Shown: in pieces, positions 25,321 through 34,174 of the stretch
Position numbering within the stretch: the stretch's first letter is position 1
How the letters are laid out: each line of letters begins with the position of its first letter
NCBI RefSeq assembly: GCF_024281035.1
Contig: NZ_JAMXLH010000028.1
Coordinates: 1-64,000 of the forward strand
Direction: 5' to 3'
Source of the DNA: Paraburkholderia sp.
GTDB taxonomy: Bacteria > Pseudomonadota > Gammaproteobacteria > Burkholderiales > Burkholderiaceae
DNA: 64,000 nt
Program-made: the position numbers and the translations under genes
Notes under the pieces: model-generated
Databases searched by the model: none
Told to the model about the DNA's origin: nothing
Seen by the model: the letters and a program-made list of their open reading frames with translations, nothing else

Positions 25321-27369
25321 ATGGAGCACGCCTACGCCCACCTGCTGCACCTGCTCGCCGACCATGCCGAGTGGCTGCTCATTTTCGTGTTCGCGGCGGC
25401 CTTCCTCGAATCGATGGCGATCATCGGCACGTTCATTCCGGGCAGCACGGCCATGTTCATTGCGGGCGCGTTCGTCGGGACGGGCACGGTCAATCTCGGC
25501 TGGCTGTTCGTCGCGGCCATCGCGGGCGCCGTGGCGGGCGACGCCCTGAGCTACTGGATCGGCCATCGCTATCGCGACTCGCTCACCGAGATCTGGCCGT
25601 TCTCGCGCTACCCCGAGATCCTCGCCAAGGCGAAAGCCTATTTCGCGAGCCAGGGCGCACGCAGCGTGATCCTTGCGCGCTTCGTCGCGCCGCTGCGCGC
25701 GGTCGTGCCGGTTGTCGCCGGCATGGCCGGCATGACGCCGATGCGCTTTCTCACGATGAATGTGCTGTCCGCGCTCATCTGGGCGCCCGCGCACATCCTG
25801 CCGGGCGTGGTGTTCGGCGCCTCGCTGCAGATCGCGGGCGTGGTGTCGTTCCGGCTCGTCGTGATCGCGCTGATCCTCGCGCTCGCGGGCTGGCTCATCT
25901 GGCGCATCACGCGCATCCTGCTCCAGCATATCGACGCATGGGCGAGCGCCTCGCGCCGCGCCGCCGCACGCTGGGCGCTGCGGCACCACGGCGCGGCGGC
26001 ACGGCGGCTCCAGCGCCTGCTCGACCCGCAGCAGCCCGCGCTGGGCGCCATCGTCATGATCACGGGCCTCGTGCCGGTTTTCGCGGCGATCTTTTCGTAT
26101 GTGCTGAGCAATGTGCTGCGCGGCGATCCGCTCATGCAGATCGACCAGTCCGTGCGTCAGTTCCTGCGCTCGATCCACAGTGTCTGGGCCGACGCCGCGC
26201 TCGCGCGCATCGAAACGCTCGGCAGCAATGTGACGCTCGCGGCGCTCATCCTGACCGTCACCGTCTGGATGGCGCTCGAGCGGCGCCTGCGCTCGGTGGC
26301 GTACTGGGTCACGGCGGCGGCGGTCTCGCAGCTGGTGATTCTCGCGATCCGCCTTGCGGTCCATCACGCGCTGCCGAGCAGCGAGAGCGTCGCGGCCTTC
26401 GTGTTCCCGAGCGACCGCGTGACGTCGATGGTGATCGTCTACGGCTTCCTGATGTTCCTGCTGGTGCGCCGCGCCAACCGGGTGCAGGCCGCCATGGTGG
26501 CCTCGTTCGGCAACGTGATCATCGTGGCCGTGACGTTCGCGGGGCTGTATTTCGAGCGTTTCCTGTTCTCCGACGCGATCGGCGGCGCGGCGCTCGCGTC
26601 GATCTGGGTCGCGGCCGTCGTGCTGATGTCGCTGTGGCGCTATCCGCACCGTCCGACGCAGCGCCTGTTCATGCCCGCCGTGGTGCTCGTCGTGCTGGCC
26701 GCGGCGTTCGGCCTGCAGCGCGGCACGGAACTGCGCAAGGTGCCGCCCGTCGAAACGCCGCCGCTCGTCATCACGCAGATGGCCTGGACCGATTCGATGT
26801 GGAAGACTTTCGCGTGCTACCGGCTCGACATGAAGGGCGAGCGCCGCGAACCGATGACGCTCCAGTGGGCCGCCGACGCCGACGGCCTGCGCGCATCGCT
26901 GCGCGACGCGGGCTGGCGCGAGGGCGCGCATTTCTCGATGCGCAATCTGCTCTCGCTCGTGGCGCCGCAGGTGGACGTGCTGTCGCTGCCGCTGCTGCCC
27001 AAGCTGCACAACGGCCTGCCGTCACCGCTCGTGTTCGAGCGCGCCCCGGTTCCCGCCGACCCCGCGCACCTGGGCAGCCGGCGTGACGTGCTGCGCTTCT
27101 GGCCGACGGGCTACGCATTGATGCCCAACGACGGCGGCAGCAATGGCAGCAGCGGCGCGGTGCCGATCTGGACCGGCTCGCTGATCCACGAGCGGCTGCG
27201 GCGCGGGTCGTGGCCGTTCAACGTGCTCACGGCCTCGCCCGAGGAGGACGGCAGCGCGCTCGACCTCGCGGCGGCGGGCGAACCCATGGCATGGCGCGTG
27301 CTCACGGTGCCGGGCGGGGCTCGCTGCGAAGGCCGGCCGGTCACGCTGATCGCTTCGGAAAAGCGGTAG
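25321..27369 (+). CDS. DedA-PAP2-like-LssY-C membrane fusion with a degenerate phosphatase site
   Basis: 682 aa from ATG 25321. Residues 1-200: DedA/SNARE-associated domain with GTFIPGSTAMFIAGAF and the conserved arginines of ARFVAPLRAVVPVVAGMAGM (119-138). Residues 240-435: PAP2-type helical bundle. Residues 510-682: LssY C-terminal domain (TDSMWKTFACYRLDMKGE, RDVLRFWPTGYALM). The architecture matches LssY-like bifunctional DedA/PAP2 proteins. In the PAP2 part the expected catalytic sites are altered: PSGH appears as PSDR (363-366), the KxxxxxxRP region as AIRLAVHHALPS (342-353), and the final HxxxD as FLFSD (414-418, His replaced). Probably a lipid transporter/flippase-type envelope protein without phosphatase activity. 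Confidence 0.9.
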   Translation: MEHAYAHLLHLLADHAEWLLIFVFAAAFLESMAIIGTFIPGSTAMFIAGAFVGTGTVNLGWLFVAAIAGAVAGDALSYWIGHRYRDSLTEIWPFSRYPEILAKAKAYFASQGARSVILARFVAPLRAVVPVVAGMAGMTPMRFLTMNVLSALIWAPAHILPGVVFGASLQIAGVVSFRLVVIALILALAGWLIWRITRILLQHIDAWASASRRAAARWALRHHGAAARRLQRLLDPQQPALGAIVMITGLVPVFAAIFSYVLSNVLRGDPLMQIDQSVRQFLRSIHSVWADAALARIETLGSNVTLAALILTVTVWMALERRLRSVAYWVTAAAVSQLVILAIRLAVHHALPSSESVAAFVFPSDRVTSMVIVYGFLMFLLVRRANRVQAAMVASFGNVIIVAVTFAGLYFERFLFSDAIGGAALASIWVAAVVLMSLWRYPHRPTQRLFMPAVVLVVLAAAFGLQRGTELRKVPPVETPPLVITQMAWTDSMWKTFACYRLDMKGERREPMTLQWAADADGLRASLRDAGWREGAHFSMRNLLSLVAPQVDVLSLPLLPKLHNGLPSPLVFERAPVPADPAHLGSRRDVLRFWPTGYALMPNDGGSNGSSGAVPIWTGSLIHERLRRGSWPFNVLTASPEEDGSALDLAAAGEPMAWRVLTVPGGARCEGRPVTLIASEKR

Positions 27370-27479
27370 CCACTAGCCGCACTGGCCGAACGAAGCGCCG
27401 CATTGCTGCGGCACCCTTCGCCCTTCTTCGGCATACCGTGCGCGGCCCTCCGGATGCGGCAAAAACCGCGGCGTTCCCG

Positions 27480-27752
27480 TCAATCCACGCGTTCCGCCCA
27501 GCTTCCGTTCGCACGGAAGCGGTCGATGCGCTTGCGCGCGTCGGCGTAGGCGGCATCGAGCGCCGAGTCGGCCCCGGTGAAGTTGCGCATCATGTCGTGA
27601 AAGCGAATGCTTTGCCCTTCCAGATGCGCGTCGGCGCCGTGGCGGCAGATATAGCCGCTGTAGTGAAACAGCGGTTCCGGCGAGCGCGGCCCGAAAGCCG
27701 GAATCGGCAGCACCCAGATTTCGAAGCCTTCGTGCTCGGTGTGATCCCACAT
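27480..27752 (-). CDS. Small conserved hypothetical protein
   Basis: 90 aa from ATG 27752, GGAG 7 nt upstream. Sequence features: EHEGFEIWVLPIPAFGPRSP, YSGYICRHGADAHLEGQSIR, then FHDMMRNFTGADSALDAAYA and a C-terminal helix DARKRIDRFRANG. No signal peptide or membrane helix; cytoplasmic alpha/beta likely. Function not recognised. It faces the DyP-encapsulin pair across a 139-bp divergent spacer, so a shared control region is possible. Confidence 0.7.
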   Translation of the reverse strand: MWDHTEHEGFEIWVLPIPAFGPRSPEPLFHYSGYICRHGADAHLEGQSIRFHDMMRNFTGADSALDAAYADARKRIDRFRANGSWAERVD

Positions 27753-27891
27753 GATCCATCTCCAGTGCCAGGATGACGACTATCGTCGCATGCGGCACGC
27801 CCCGCCTGCAAACGCCCTTTTCGCCAGTTGACTACACTATGCGCTCACGGGGTTTTTCCTTTTCGACCTACGCCAGGGAATCCATCTGACC

Positions 27892-28965
27892 ATGACGCCA
27901 TCCAGCGCCCCGCCCCAACCCCAGTCCGTTTCCACTTCCGTTACGCGCAGCGCGTTCTTCATCGTCGCGACCGTCAACGACGACGACGCCAGCCACGCTA
28001 CCGTGCGCGCCTGGTGCGCGGATGTCGCGAATCTCACGCGTGCGGTAGGCAAACGCGTGCCTGCGGGCAATCTCAGCTGCGTCGTGGGCTTCGCCTCCGA
28101 GGCATGGAATCGTCTCTTCGGCGCGCCGCGTCCTGCCGAACTGCATCCGTTTCGCGAATTCGGCTCGGGCGAGCGCGTCGCCGTGGCGACGCCGGGCGAT
28201 CTGCTCGTGCATATCCGCGCCGATCAGACCGACCTGTGTTTCGAACTGGCGACGCAGTTGATGACCCGCCTGGAAGGCGCGGTGACGACCGTGGACGAAG
28301 TCCACGGCTTTCGCAACTTCGACATGCGCGCGATCATCGGTTTTGTCGACGGCACGGAAAATCCGGTCGGCGACGAGGCCGCGCATTTCACGGTGATCGG
28401 CGACGCCGACCCAGGCTTCGCGGGCGGCAGCTACGTGCTGGTGCAGAAGTACCTGCACGACATGAAAAGCTGGAACGCACTGCCGGTGGAGGCGCAGGAG
28501 CACATCATCGGCCGCACGAAGCTGCAGGACATCGAACTCGGCGACGCCGTGAAGCCGGGCTGGTCGCACAGTTCGCTCACGACGCTCGAAGACGCCGATG
28601 GCGACGAGATCAAGATCCTGCGCGACAACATGCCGTTCGGCCAGCCCGGCAAGGGCGAATTCGGCACCTACTTCATCGGCTACGCGCGCTCGCCGCAGCC
28701 CATCGAACAGATGCTCGAAAACATGTTCGTCGGCTTGCCGCCCGGCAATTACGACCGCCTGCTCGACTTCAGCCGCGCCGTGACGGGCGGGCTCTTCTTC
28801 GTGCCGTCCGAACCGCTGCTCAAAGCGCTCGCCGGGCGCGAGCCGCCCGCCGCGCAGTCCATCGCGACACCCGCTGTTGCCCCCACTGTTGCCCCCGCCG
28901 CTGCAACGTCCGCCGACGGCTCGCTTGCCATCGGATCCCTCAAAGGAGCACCACGGTATGAATAA
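27892..28965 (+). CDS. DyP-type haem peroxidase with encapsulin cargo-loading peptide
   Basis: 357 aa, longer than the about 300 of YfeX-like enzymes because of a C-terminal tail. Two ferredoxin-like domains; the DyP signature GFVDGTENP at 150-158 (catalytic Asp153), proximal haem His226 in KPGWSHSS, distal Arg244 in ILRDNMPFG. A flexible Ala/Pro/Thr linker (about 313-341) leads to DGSLAIGSLKG at 342-352, which matches the known encapsulin cargo-loading peptide pattern (DGSLxIGSLK). The enzyme uses H2O2 to oxidise dyes, phenolics or haem-related substrates. The stop overlaps the encapsulin gene by 8 bp. No Tat or Sec signal, so cytoplasmic inside the shell. Confidence 0.96.
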   Translation: MTPSSAPPQPQSVSTSVTRSAFFIVATVNDDDASHATVRAWCADVANLTRAVGKRVPAGNLSCVVGFASEAWNRLFGAPRPAELHPFREFGSGERVAVATPGDLLVHIRADQTDLCFELATQLMTRLEGAVTTVDEVHGFRNFDMRAIIGFVDGTENPVGDEAAHFTVIGDADPGFAGGSYVLVQKYLHDMKSWNALPVEAQEHIIGRTKLQDIELGDAVKPGWSHSSLTTLEDADGDEIKILRDNMPFGQPGKGEFGTYFIGYARSPQPIEQMLENMFVGLPPGNYDRLLDFSRAVTGGLFFVPSEPLLKALAGREPPAAQSIATPAVAPTVAPAAATSADGSLAIGSLKGAPRYE

Positions 28966-29758
28966 CCTCCATCGAGAACTGGCGCCCATTTCCACGGCGG
29001 CCTGGTCGCAGATCGAAGAAGAAGTTGCGCGCACATTCAAGCGCCTCGTCGCGGGCCGCCGGGTTGTCGATGTGACGGGTCCGGGCGGCTCCGATCTCGC
29101 GGGGGTCGGCACGGGCCGCCAGATCGGCATCGAAGCGCCGCTCGAAGGCATGCGTGCGCGCCAGCGCGAGATGCGGCCGCTGGTCGAACTGCGCGTGCCG
29201 TTCGTGCTGTCGCGCGAGGCGATCGACGACGTCGAGCGCGGCGCCGAAGACTCCGACTGGCAACCCGCCAAGGACGCGGCCATGCGGCTCGCCTTCGCGG
29301 AAGACCGCGCGATCTTCGACGGCTACCGCGCGGCGCAGATCACGGGCCTCCGCGAAGGCTCGTCGAACCCGGTGTTGGCGCTGCCCACGAACGCCACCGA
29401 CTACCCCGCGCTCATCGCGAATGCCCTCGAAGAGCTGCGCCTGCAAGGCGTGGACGGCCCGTACACGGTGCTGCTCGGCCCGGAGGCCTATACGGCCGTG
29501 AGCGAAGCGAGCGACCGCGGCTATCCGGTCCTCGAACACCTGCGCCACCTCGTGAGCGGCGAAATCATCCTCGTGCCCGCCATCGCCGGAGCCAGCATCC
29601 TCAGCACGCGCGGCGGCGACTTCGCGTTCCATTTGGGCCAGGATGTGTCGATCGGCTATCTGAGCCACGACGACCAGAGCGTGCGCCTCTATCTGCAAGA
29701 GAGCTTCACGTTCTTGCTGCTGACCGCCGAGGCTTCCGTGTCGGCCAGGCCGGAATAA
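28958..29758 (+). CDS. Family 1 encapsulin nanocompartment shell protein
   Basis: 266 aa from ATG 28958, with AGGAG at 28944-28948. Linocin-M18/HK97-fold family: MNNLHRELAPISTAAWSQIE, EVARTFKRLVAGRRVVDVTG, the central IFDGYRAAQITGLREGSSNP and the C-terminal VSIGYLSHDDQSVRLYLQES then FTFLLLTAEASVSARPE. Length fits a 60-mer T=1 shell. The hydrophobic pocket formed by the N-terminal helix and P-domain should bind the peroxidase tail encoded just upstream. The 8-bp overlap with the peroxidase gene implies coupled synthesis of cargo and shell. Known DyP encapsulins take part in oxidative-stress defence; role here by analogy. Confidence 0.96.
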   Translation: MNNLHRELAPISTAAWSQIEEEVARTFKRLVAGRRVVDVTGPGGSDLAGVGTGRQIGIEAPLEGMRARQREMRPLVELRVPFVLSREAIDDVERGAEDSDWQPAKDAAMRLAFAEDRAIFDGYRAAQITGLREGSSNPVLALPTNATDYPALIANALEELRLQGVDGPYTVLLGPEAYTAVSEASDRGYPVLEHLRHLVSGEIILVPAIAGASILSTRGGDFAFHLGQDVSIGYLSHDDQSVRLYLQESFTFLLLTAEASVSARPE

Positions 29759-29766
29759 GCGCGCGG

Positions 29767-29787
29767 GCGCGGGCTTCTCGCCCGCGC
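29767..29787 (+). terminator. GC hairpin after the encapsulin gene
   Basis: GCGCGGGC (29767-29774) and GCCCGCGC (29780-29787) pair perfectly around a TTCTC loop, 9 bp after the encapsulin stop. No T-run follows (AGCCGGAAAATCG), so it may act as a weak or factor-assisted terminator that ends the dyp-encapsulin transcript. Confidence 0.5.
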
Positions 29788-29957
29788 AGCCGGAAAATCG
29801 CTTATGGCGGGCGTGGCCGGTATGATATCGGGCTCGTTTCGCGCGAGCGCGCGGCAGCAGCAGCAGCATGCACCACAGCGTGCAACGCATCGCGCGGTTG
29901 CCGCGCGGTTGCCAGCGAACCCCGAATCCAATCAAGACGACTCAGAGGAAGACCGCC

Positions 29958-30278
29958 ATGACAACCACCACGCAATTCGATCAGGTTTCCGTTCTCAAAC
30001 GCGCCAACGTCTATTTCGACGGCAAGTGCGTCTCGCACACGGTGCTGTTCGCCGACGGCAGCCGCAAGACGCTCGGCGTGATCCTGCCCGGCACGCTCAA
30101 TTTCGGCACCGATGCGCCCGAATTGATGGAAGTGCAGGCGGGCCAATGCCGCATCCGACTCGACGGCAGCAGCGAATGGAAAACCTATGGCGCGGGCGAC
30201 ACGTTCGAGGTGCCGGGCAAGAGCCGCTTCGATATCGACGTGATCGAAACGCTCGACTACGTCTGCAGCTATCTGTGA
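29958..30278 (+). CDS. ppnP: Pyrimidine/purine nucleoside phosphorylase (YaiE/PpnP)
   Basis: 106 aa from ATG 29958, small cupin barrel. Characteristic segments: [60 protein letters not shown] and [20 protein letters not shown]. Length and motifs match E. coli PpnP (94 aa). It splits nucleosides with phosphate into base and ribose-1-phosphate. Monocistronic, following the encapsulin pair after 199 bp. Confidence 0.95.
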   Translation: MTTTTQFDQVSVLKRANVYFDGKCVSHTVLFADGSRKTLGVILPGTLNFGTDAPELMEVQAGQCRIRLDGSSEWKTYGAGDTFEVPGKSRFDIDVIETLDYVCSYL

Positions 30279-30406
30279 GCTTCCGGGCGGCGCGACGGAA
30301 AGCAGCGCGCCGCAGCCCTGAGGGCCGTCGCGCGCGCCGCGCATTGCAGTCTGCTCGTGCAGGCTGATCATGCAACCTGCGCATGCAACCTGCGCGCACA
30401 ACCTTC

Positions 30407-31561
30407 TTAAGCGCCCAGATCCGCGAGCGGATGAACTTCGCTGCGCCAGGGCGACGCGAGAAAATGCTGCACGCTCTCGGGACGCACTTCGGGCAGCGTG
30501 GCCGGAGCCCAGCGCGGCGTGCGGTCCTTGTCCACGAGATGCGCGCGCACGCCCTCGCAGAAATCCCCCTCTTCGATCGCGCGCGACACAATCCCGAGTT
30601 CCATGCGGAAGCTCTCCGCGAGCGTCAACTGGCGGCCGCGCAGCAGCGCTTCGCGCGTGACTTCGAGCATCGTCGGCGAGTAGTGCGTGAGCGCGTCGAG
30701 CGTCGCCTTCCGCCACGCCTGCGCGTCCGCCGGCGCGGTTTCGTCGGCGAGATCCGTCTGCAACGCGTGGACGATCTGCTCCACCGTCCCGCGCCGCGTG
30801 AAGTACTGCTCGATCAGCGGCGCGTGCGCTGAAAGGGTGGCGAGCGCAGCGGGCTGTGCATCGTGGCACGGCGCGTCGAACACGCGGCGCAGCATCGCAT
30901 TCGCGCCGCCTTCCATCGACGCCTCGGCAAGCCGCGCTTCGAATCCGTCGATCCATTCGCCCGGCACGCAGATATCGGCAAGACTGCAGTGGAGCGCGTC
31001 CGCACCGGACAGCATCACGCCGGTCAGGCCCACGTAGAGTTCCATCTCCACCGGCATCGACGCCAGGAAATGCGTTGCGCCGACATCGGGCAGCAAGCCG
31101 ATGCGCGTCTCCGGCATCGCGATCTTCGTACGCGAGGTTGCGATCCGCAGCGTCGCGGCCTGGCCGAGGCCCATTCCGCCGCCCATCGTCACACCGTCGA
31201 GCAGCGCGACGATAGGCTTGGAAAACGTGTGCAGCGCGTAATCGAGCCGGTATTCGTCGACGAAGAACTGCCTCCAGCCCGTCTCGCCGAGCACCTCGCC
31301 TTGCCGCGCCAGCTGGTATAGCGCCCGCACGTCGCCGCCCGCGCAAAAGCCTTTTGAACCGGCGCCGTTGAGGACCATCGCGACGATTTCGTCGTCGGCG
31401 CGCACGCGCTCGATCACTGAAGCCAGCTCCCGCACCATCGCGTGCGAAAGCGCATTGAGCGCCGCGGGACGATTGAGCGTCACGATCGCGACGCGGTTGA
31501 CGACGCGATACAGCACTTCAGCTTCCTGAGTGGTCTGCAAGGAAGCGGGTGTTGCACTCAT
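30407..31561 (-). CDS. 3-hydroxyisobutyryl-CoA hydrolase-type crotonase
   Basis: 384 aa. Crotonase fold extended at the C-terminus as in the HIBCH group: AGSKGFCAGGDVRALYQLAR, ALLDGVTMGGGMGLGQAATL, MPETRIGLLPDVGATHFLAS with the catalytic Glu/Asp region, and the tail SFRMELGIVSRAIEEGDFCE plus GVRAHLVDKDRTPRWAP, which is diagnostic for HIBCH over simple hydratases. It hydrolyses 3-hydroxyisobutyryl-CoA in valine breakdown. Last of four genes on the minus strand, 3 bp after the hydratase. Ribulose or ubiquitous crotonase alternatives are less likely because of the tail. Confidence 0.9.
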   Translation of the reverse strand: MSATPASLQTTQEAEVLYRVVNRVAIVTLNRPAALNALSHAMVRELASVIERVRADDEIVAMVLNGAGSKGFCAGGDVRALYQLARQGEVLGETGWRQFFVDEYRLDYALHTFSKPIVALLDGVTMGGGMGLGQAATLRIATSRTKIAMPETRIGLLPDVGATHFLASMPVEMELYVGLTGVMLSGADALHCSLADICVPGEWIDGFEARLAEASMEGGANAMLRRVFDAPCHDAQPAALATLSAHAPLIEQYFTRRGTVEQIVHALQTDLADETAPADAQAWRKATLDALTHYSPTMLEVTREALLRGRQLTLAESFRMELGIVSRAIEEGDFCEGVRAHLVDKDRTPRWAPATLPEVRPESVQHFLASPWRSEVHPLADLGA

Positions 31562-31564
31562 TAC

Positions 31565-32350
31565 TTAGCTCTCCGTTTCAATATGCCAGCGCGGTTTGCG
31601 CTTTTCGAGGAATGCATTGACGCCTTCGCGCTGATCCGGGGAATCGAACAGATCGACAAAGCGCTCGCGCTCGAGCGCCAACGCCGCGCCGCGCGGCACG
31701 CCGTGGCGCGCCTGATGAATCAGCGTCTTGCTGAATGTGACCGAATGCGGACTCTGCAAGGCCACGCGCGCGGCCATCGCGACCGCGGCTTCGCGCGCGC
31801 CGCCGGTCGCGACGACCTCTTCGACGAGGCCGATGCGCAATGCGGTCGCCGCATCCACGCGCTCGCCCGTGAGGATGATGCGCTTGGCCCAGCCCTCGCC
31901 GACGAGCCAGGGCAGCGTTTGCGTGCCGCAGCCGCACGGCAGCAGGCCCACGCTGGCCTCGGGCAGCGCCATCTGCGCATGAGATTCGGCGATGCGGATA
32001 TCGCAGGCCAGCGCGCATTCGAGGCCGCCGCCCATCGCGTAGCCGTTGATGGCGGCGATCACGACGGGCCGCGCATTCTGCAGCGTTTCGAACGCCGTGC
32101 CGAACGCGCGGGCCGCTTCGCGTGCCACGTCGCGCTTGCCGTCGGCGAACTGGTTGAGGTCGGCGCCCGCGCTGAAGAACTTCGGCCCGCTGCCCGTGAT
32201 GACCACGGCGCGCACCTTGTGCTGCACGTTGAACGCTTCGACAACCTGTTGCAGCTGCAACAGACCGTCGACGGTGAACGCGTTCGCGGGCGGACGCGTA
32301 AGCGTAATGATGGCGACGGCGCCATCATGCGCGTATTCGAATTCGATCAT
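31565..32350 (-). CDS. Enoyl-CoA hydratase/isomerase
   Basis: 261 aa, standard crotonase. Motifs: GSGPKFFSAGADLNQFADGK (oxyanion hole), AINGYAMGGGLECALACDIR with Glu, and LPEASVGLLPCGCGTQTLPW with the second Glu. The ATG at 32350 follows GGAG by 8 bases. Within the operon it would hydrate methacrylyl-CoA formed by the acyl-CoA dehydrogenase encoded upstream. Other short branched enoyl-CoA substrates are possible. Confidence 0.93.
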   Translation of the reverse strand: MIEFEYAHDGAVAIITLTRPPANAFTVDGLLQLQQVVEAFNVQHKVRAVVITGSGPKFFSAGADLNQFADGKRDVAREAARAFGTAFETLQNARPVVIAAINGYAMGGGLECALACDIRIAESHAQMALPEASVGLLPCGCGTQTLPWLVGEGWAKRIILTGERVDAATALRIGLVEEVVATGGAREAAVAMAARVALQSPHSVTFSKTLIHQARHGVPRGAALALERERFVDLFDSPDQREGVNAFLEKRKPRWHIETES

Positions 32351-32370
32351 GCGTGATACTCCGGTCGGAA

Positions 32371-34074
32371 TTAGCGCAGTTCGGGGAAATCCTCTTCCCA
32401 GTACTCGTCGGGCAAACGCGCGGTGTCGGCAGGACGGTCCATTTCGCGGCGACGCAGTTCCACGCGACGAATCTTGCCAGAGATCGTCTTGGGCAGATCG
32501 CTGAACTGCAGGCGGCGAATCCGCTTGTAAGGCGCGAGCTTTTCGCGCGAGAAGCGAAACACTTCGCGTGCGAGATCGGGACCGGCCTCATAGCCGTTGC
32601 GCACGATCACAAAGGCCTTCGGCACCGAAAGACGCAGCGCATCGGGGCTCGGCACGACGGCTGCCTCGGCAATCGCCTCGTGCTCGATCAGCACGCTTTC
32701 CAGTTCGAACGGGCTCAGCCGGTAATCGGATGACTTGAACACGTCGTCGGCGCGGCCAACGTAGACGTAGTAGCCGTCTTCGCGGCGCATGGCGACATCG
32801 GACGTGTGGTAGTAGCCGTTGCGCATCGCGTATTCGGTGGCGTTCGCGTTGTTCGCATAGCCCGTCATGAGCCCGAGCGGGCGGTGCGCGAGCGGCAGCG
32901 CGATCTCGCCTTCGGTCGCGAGCTGGTCGTCGGGATCGACGAGTTCGATGCGATAGCCCGGCAGCGGGCGGCCCATCGAACCGGGCACGACGTGCTGGCC
33001 CGGCGAATTGCCGATCTGGCAGGTGGTTTCGGTCTGGCCATAGCCGTCGCGGATCGTGATATTCCACGCGTGGCGCACGCGCTCGATAACCTCGGGATTG
33101 AGCGGCTCGCCCGCGCCGATGATCTCGCGCAGCTTCACCGGATACGTGGCGAGCGGCTCCTGCACGAGCATGCGCCACACCGTGGGCGGCGCGCACAGCG
33201 TGGTCACGCCGCATTGCACGAGCGCGTTCAGCGTGTCTTTCGGCACGAAGCGCGCGTAGTTGTAGACGAACACGCAGGCCTGTGCGTTCCAGGGCGCGAA
33301 AAAGCAGCTCCACGCGTGCTTGGCCCAGCCCGGCGAGCTGATGTTCCAGTGCACGTCGCCGGGCATGAGGCCGACCCAGTACATCGTCGAAAGATGACCG
33401 ACCGGGTAGCTCTCGTGCGTGTGTTCGACGAGCTTCGGCTTCGACGTCGTGCCCGAGGTGAAGTAAAGCAGCATCGGATCGCTCGCGCGCGTCGGGCCGT
33501 CCGGTACGAACGTGGCGCTCGCTTCGCTGGCGCGCGAGAGGTCGATCCAGCCGTCGCGCTGCGCGCCGACTGAAATGCGCTTCACGCTGGATGCGAGCGC
33601 ATCGAATTTGCCGAGTTCCGCCGCATCGACGATGACGTAACGCGCGCCGCCCGTCTCTACGCGCTCGCGCACGTCGTCGGGCGAAAGCTGCGTGGTGGCG
33701 GGCAGGACCACGGCGCCAAGCTTCATCGCCGCGAGCATGACGTCCCAGAGTTCGGCGCGGTTCGGCAGCATGAGCAGCAGGCGGTCGCCGCGCGCGACGC
33801 CATGTTCGCGCAGGAAGTTCGCCATGCGCGAAGAGCGCTCGGACATCTGCGCGAATGAAAGACGCGTGCCGCCGCCTGCGGGATCGTCGACGATCCAGAG
33901 GGCCGGGTTATCGTTGCCGCGCGCCATGACGTCGAAGTAATCGAGCGCCCAGTTGAACGTATCGAGCTTCGGCCATGCGAATTCGCTGTATGCGCGCGCG
34001 TAGTCGGTGCGGTGGCGCAGCAGCAGGTCGCGTGCGTCGAGAAAGGCTTGCGCGGATGGGGTAAAACCGGTCAT
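32371..34074 (-). CDS. Acyl-CoA synthetase, AMP-forming (medium-chain/MACS-like)
   Basis: 567 aa. ANL superfamily: P-loop YFTSGTTSKPKLVEHTHESY, motif GYGQTETTCQIGNSPGQHVV, adenylate/hinge region YYVYVGRADDVFKSSDYRLS and C-terminal catalytic Lys in PKTISGKIRRVELRRRE. It converts a carboxylic acid, ATP and CoA to acyl-CoA, probably a branched short- or medium-chain acid given its operon partners. Second gene of the four-gene minus-strand operon; good GGAG before the ATG. Confidence 0.93.
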   Translation of the reverse strand: MTGFTPSAQAFLDARDLLLRHRTDYARAYSEFAWPKLDTFNWALDYFDVMARGNDNPALWIVDDPAGGGTRLSFAQMSERSSRMANFLREHGVARGDRLLLMLPNRAELWDVMLAAMKLGAVVLPATTQLSPDDVRERVETGGARYVIVDAAELGKFDALASSVKRISVGAQRDGWIDLSRASEASATFVPDGPTRASDPMLLYFTSGTTSKPKLVEHTHESYPVGHLSTMYWVGLMPGDVHWNISSPGWAKHAWSCFFAPWNAQACVFVYNYARFVPKDTLNALVQCGVTTLCAPPTVWRMLVQEPLATYPVKLREIIGAGEPLNPEVIERVRHAWNITIRDGYGQTETTCQIGNSPGQHVVPGSMGRPLPGYRIELVDPDDQLATEGEIALPLAHRPLGLMTGYANNANATEYAMRNGYYHTSDVAMRREDGYYVYVGRADDVFKSSDYRLSPFELESVLIEHEAIAEAAVVPSPDALRLSVPKAFVIVRNGYEAGPDLAREVFRFSREKLAPYKRIRRLQFSDLPKTISGKIRRVELRRREMDRPADTARLPDEYWEEDFPELR

Positions 34075-34174
34075 CGTCGTCTCCTGTCGATCAGAGTAAG
34101 CGCTTCAGCGCTTTCTCTGATTCCATTCAAATCTATCAACCGTACTTCACCTGCTACTTCGCAATCCTTCCCAC

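Noticed and set aside
24946..27009. 687-aa minus-strand open frame opposite the DedA/PAP2 fusion
   Set aside because: Low-complexity Arg/His/Ala sequence, no domains, opposite a gene with clear DedA motifs.
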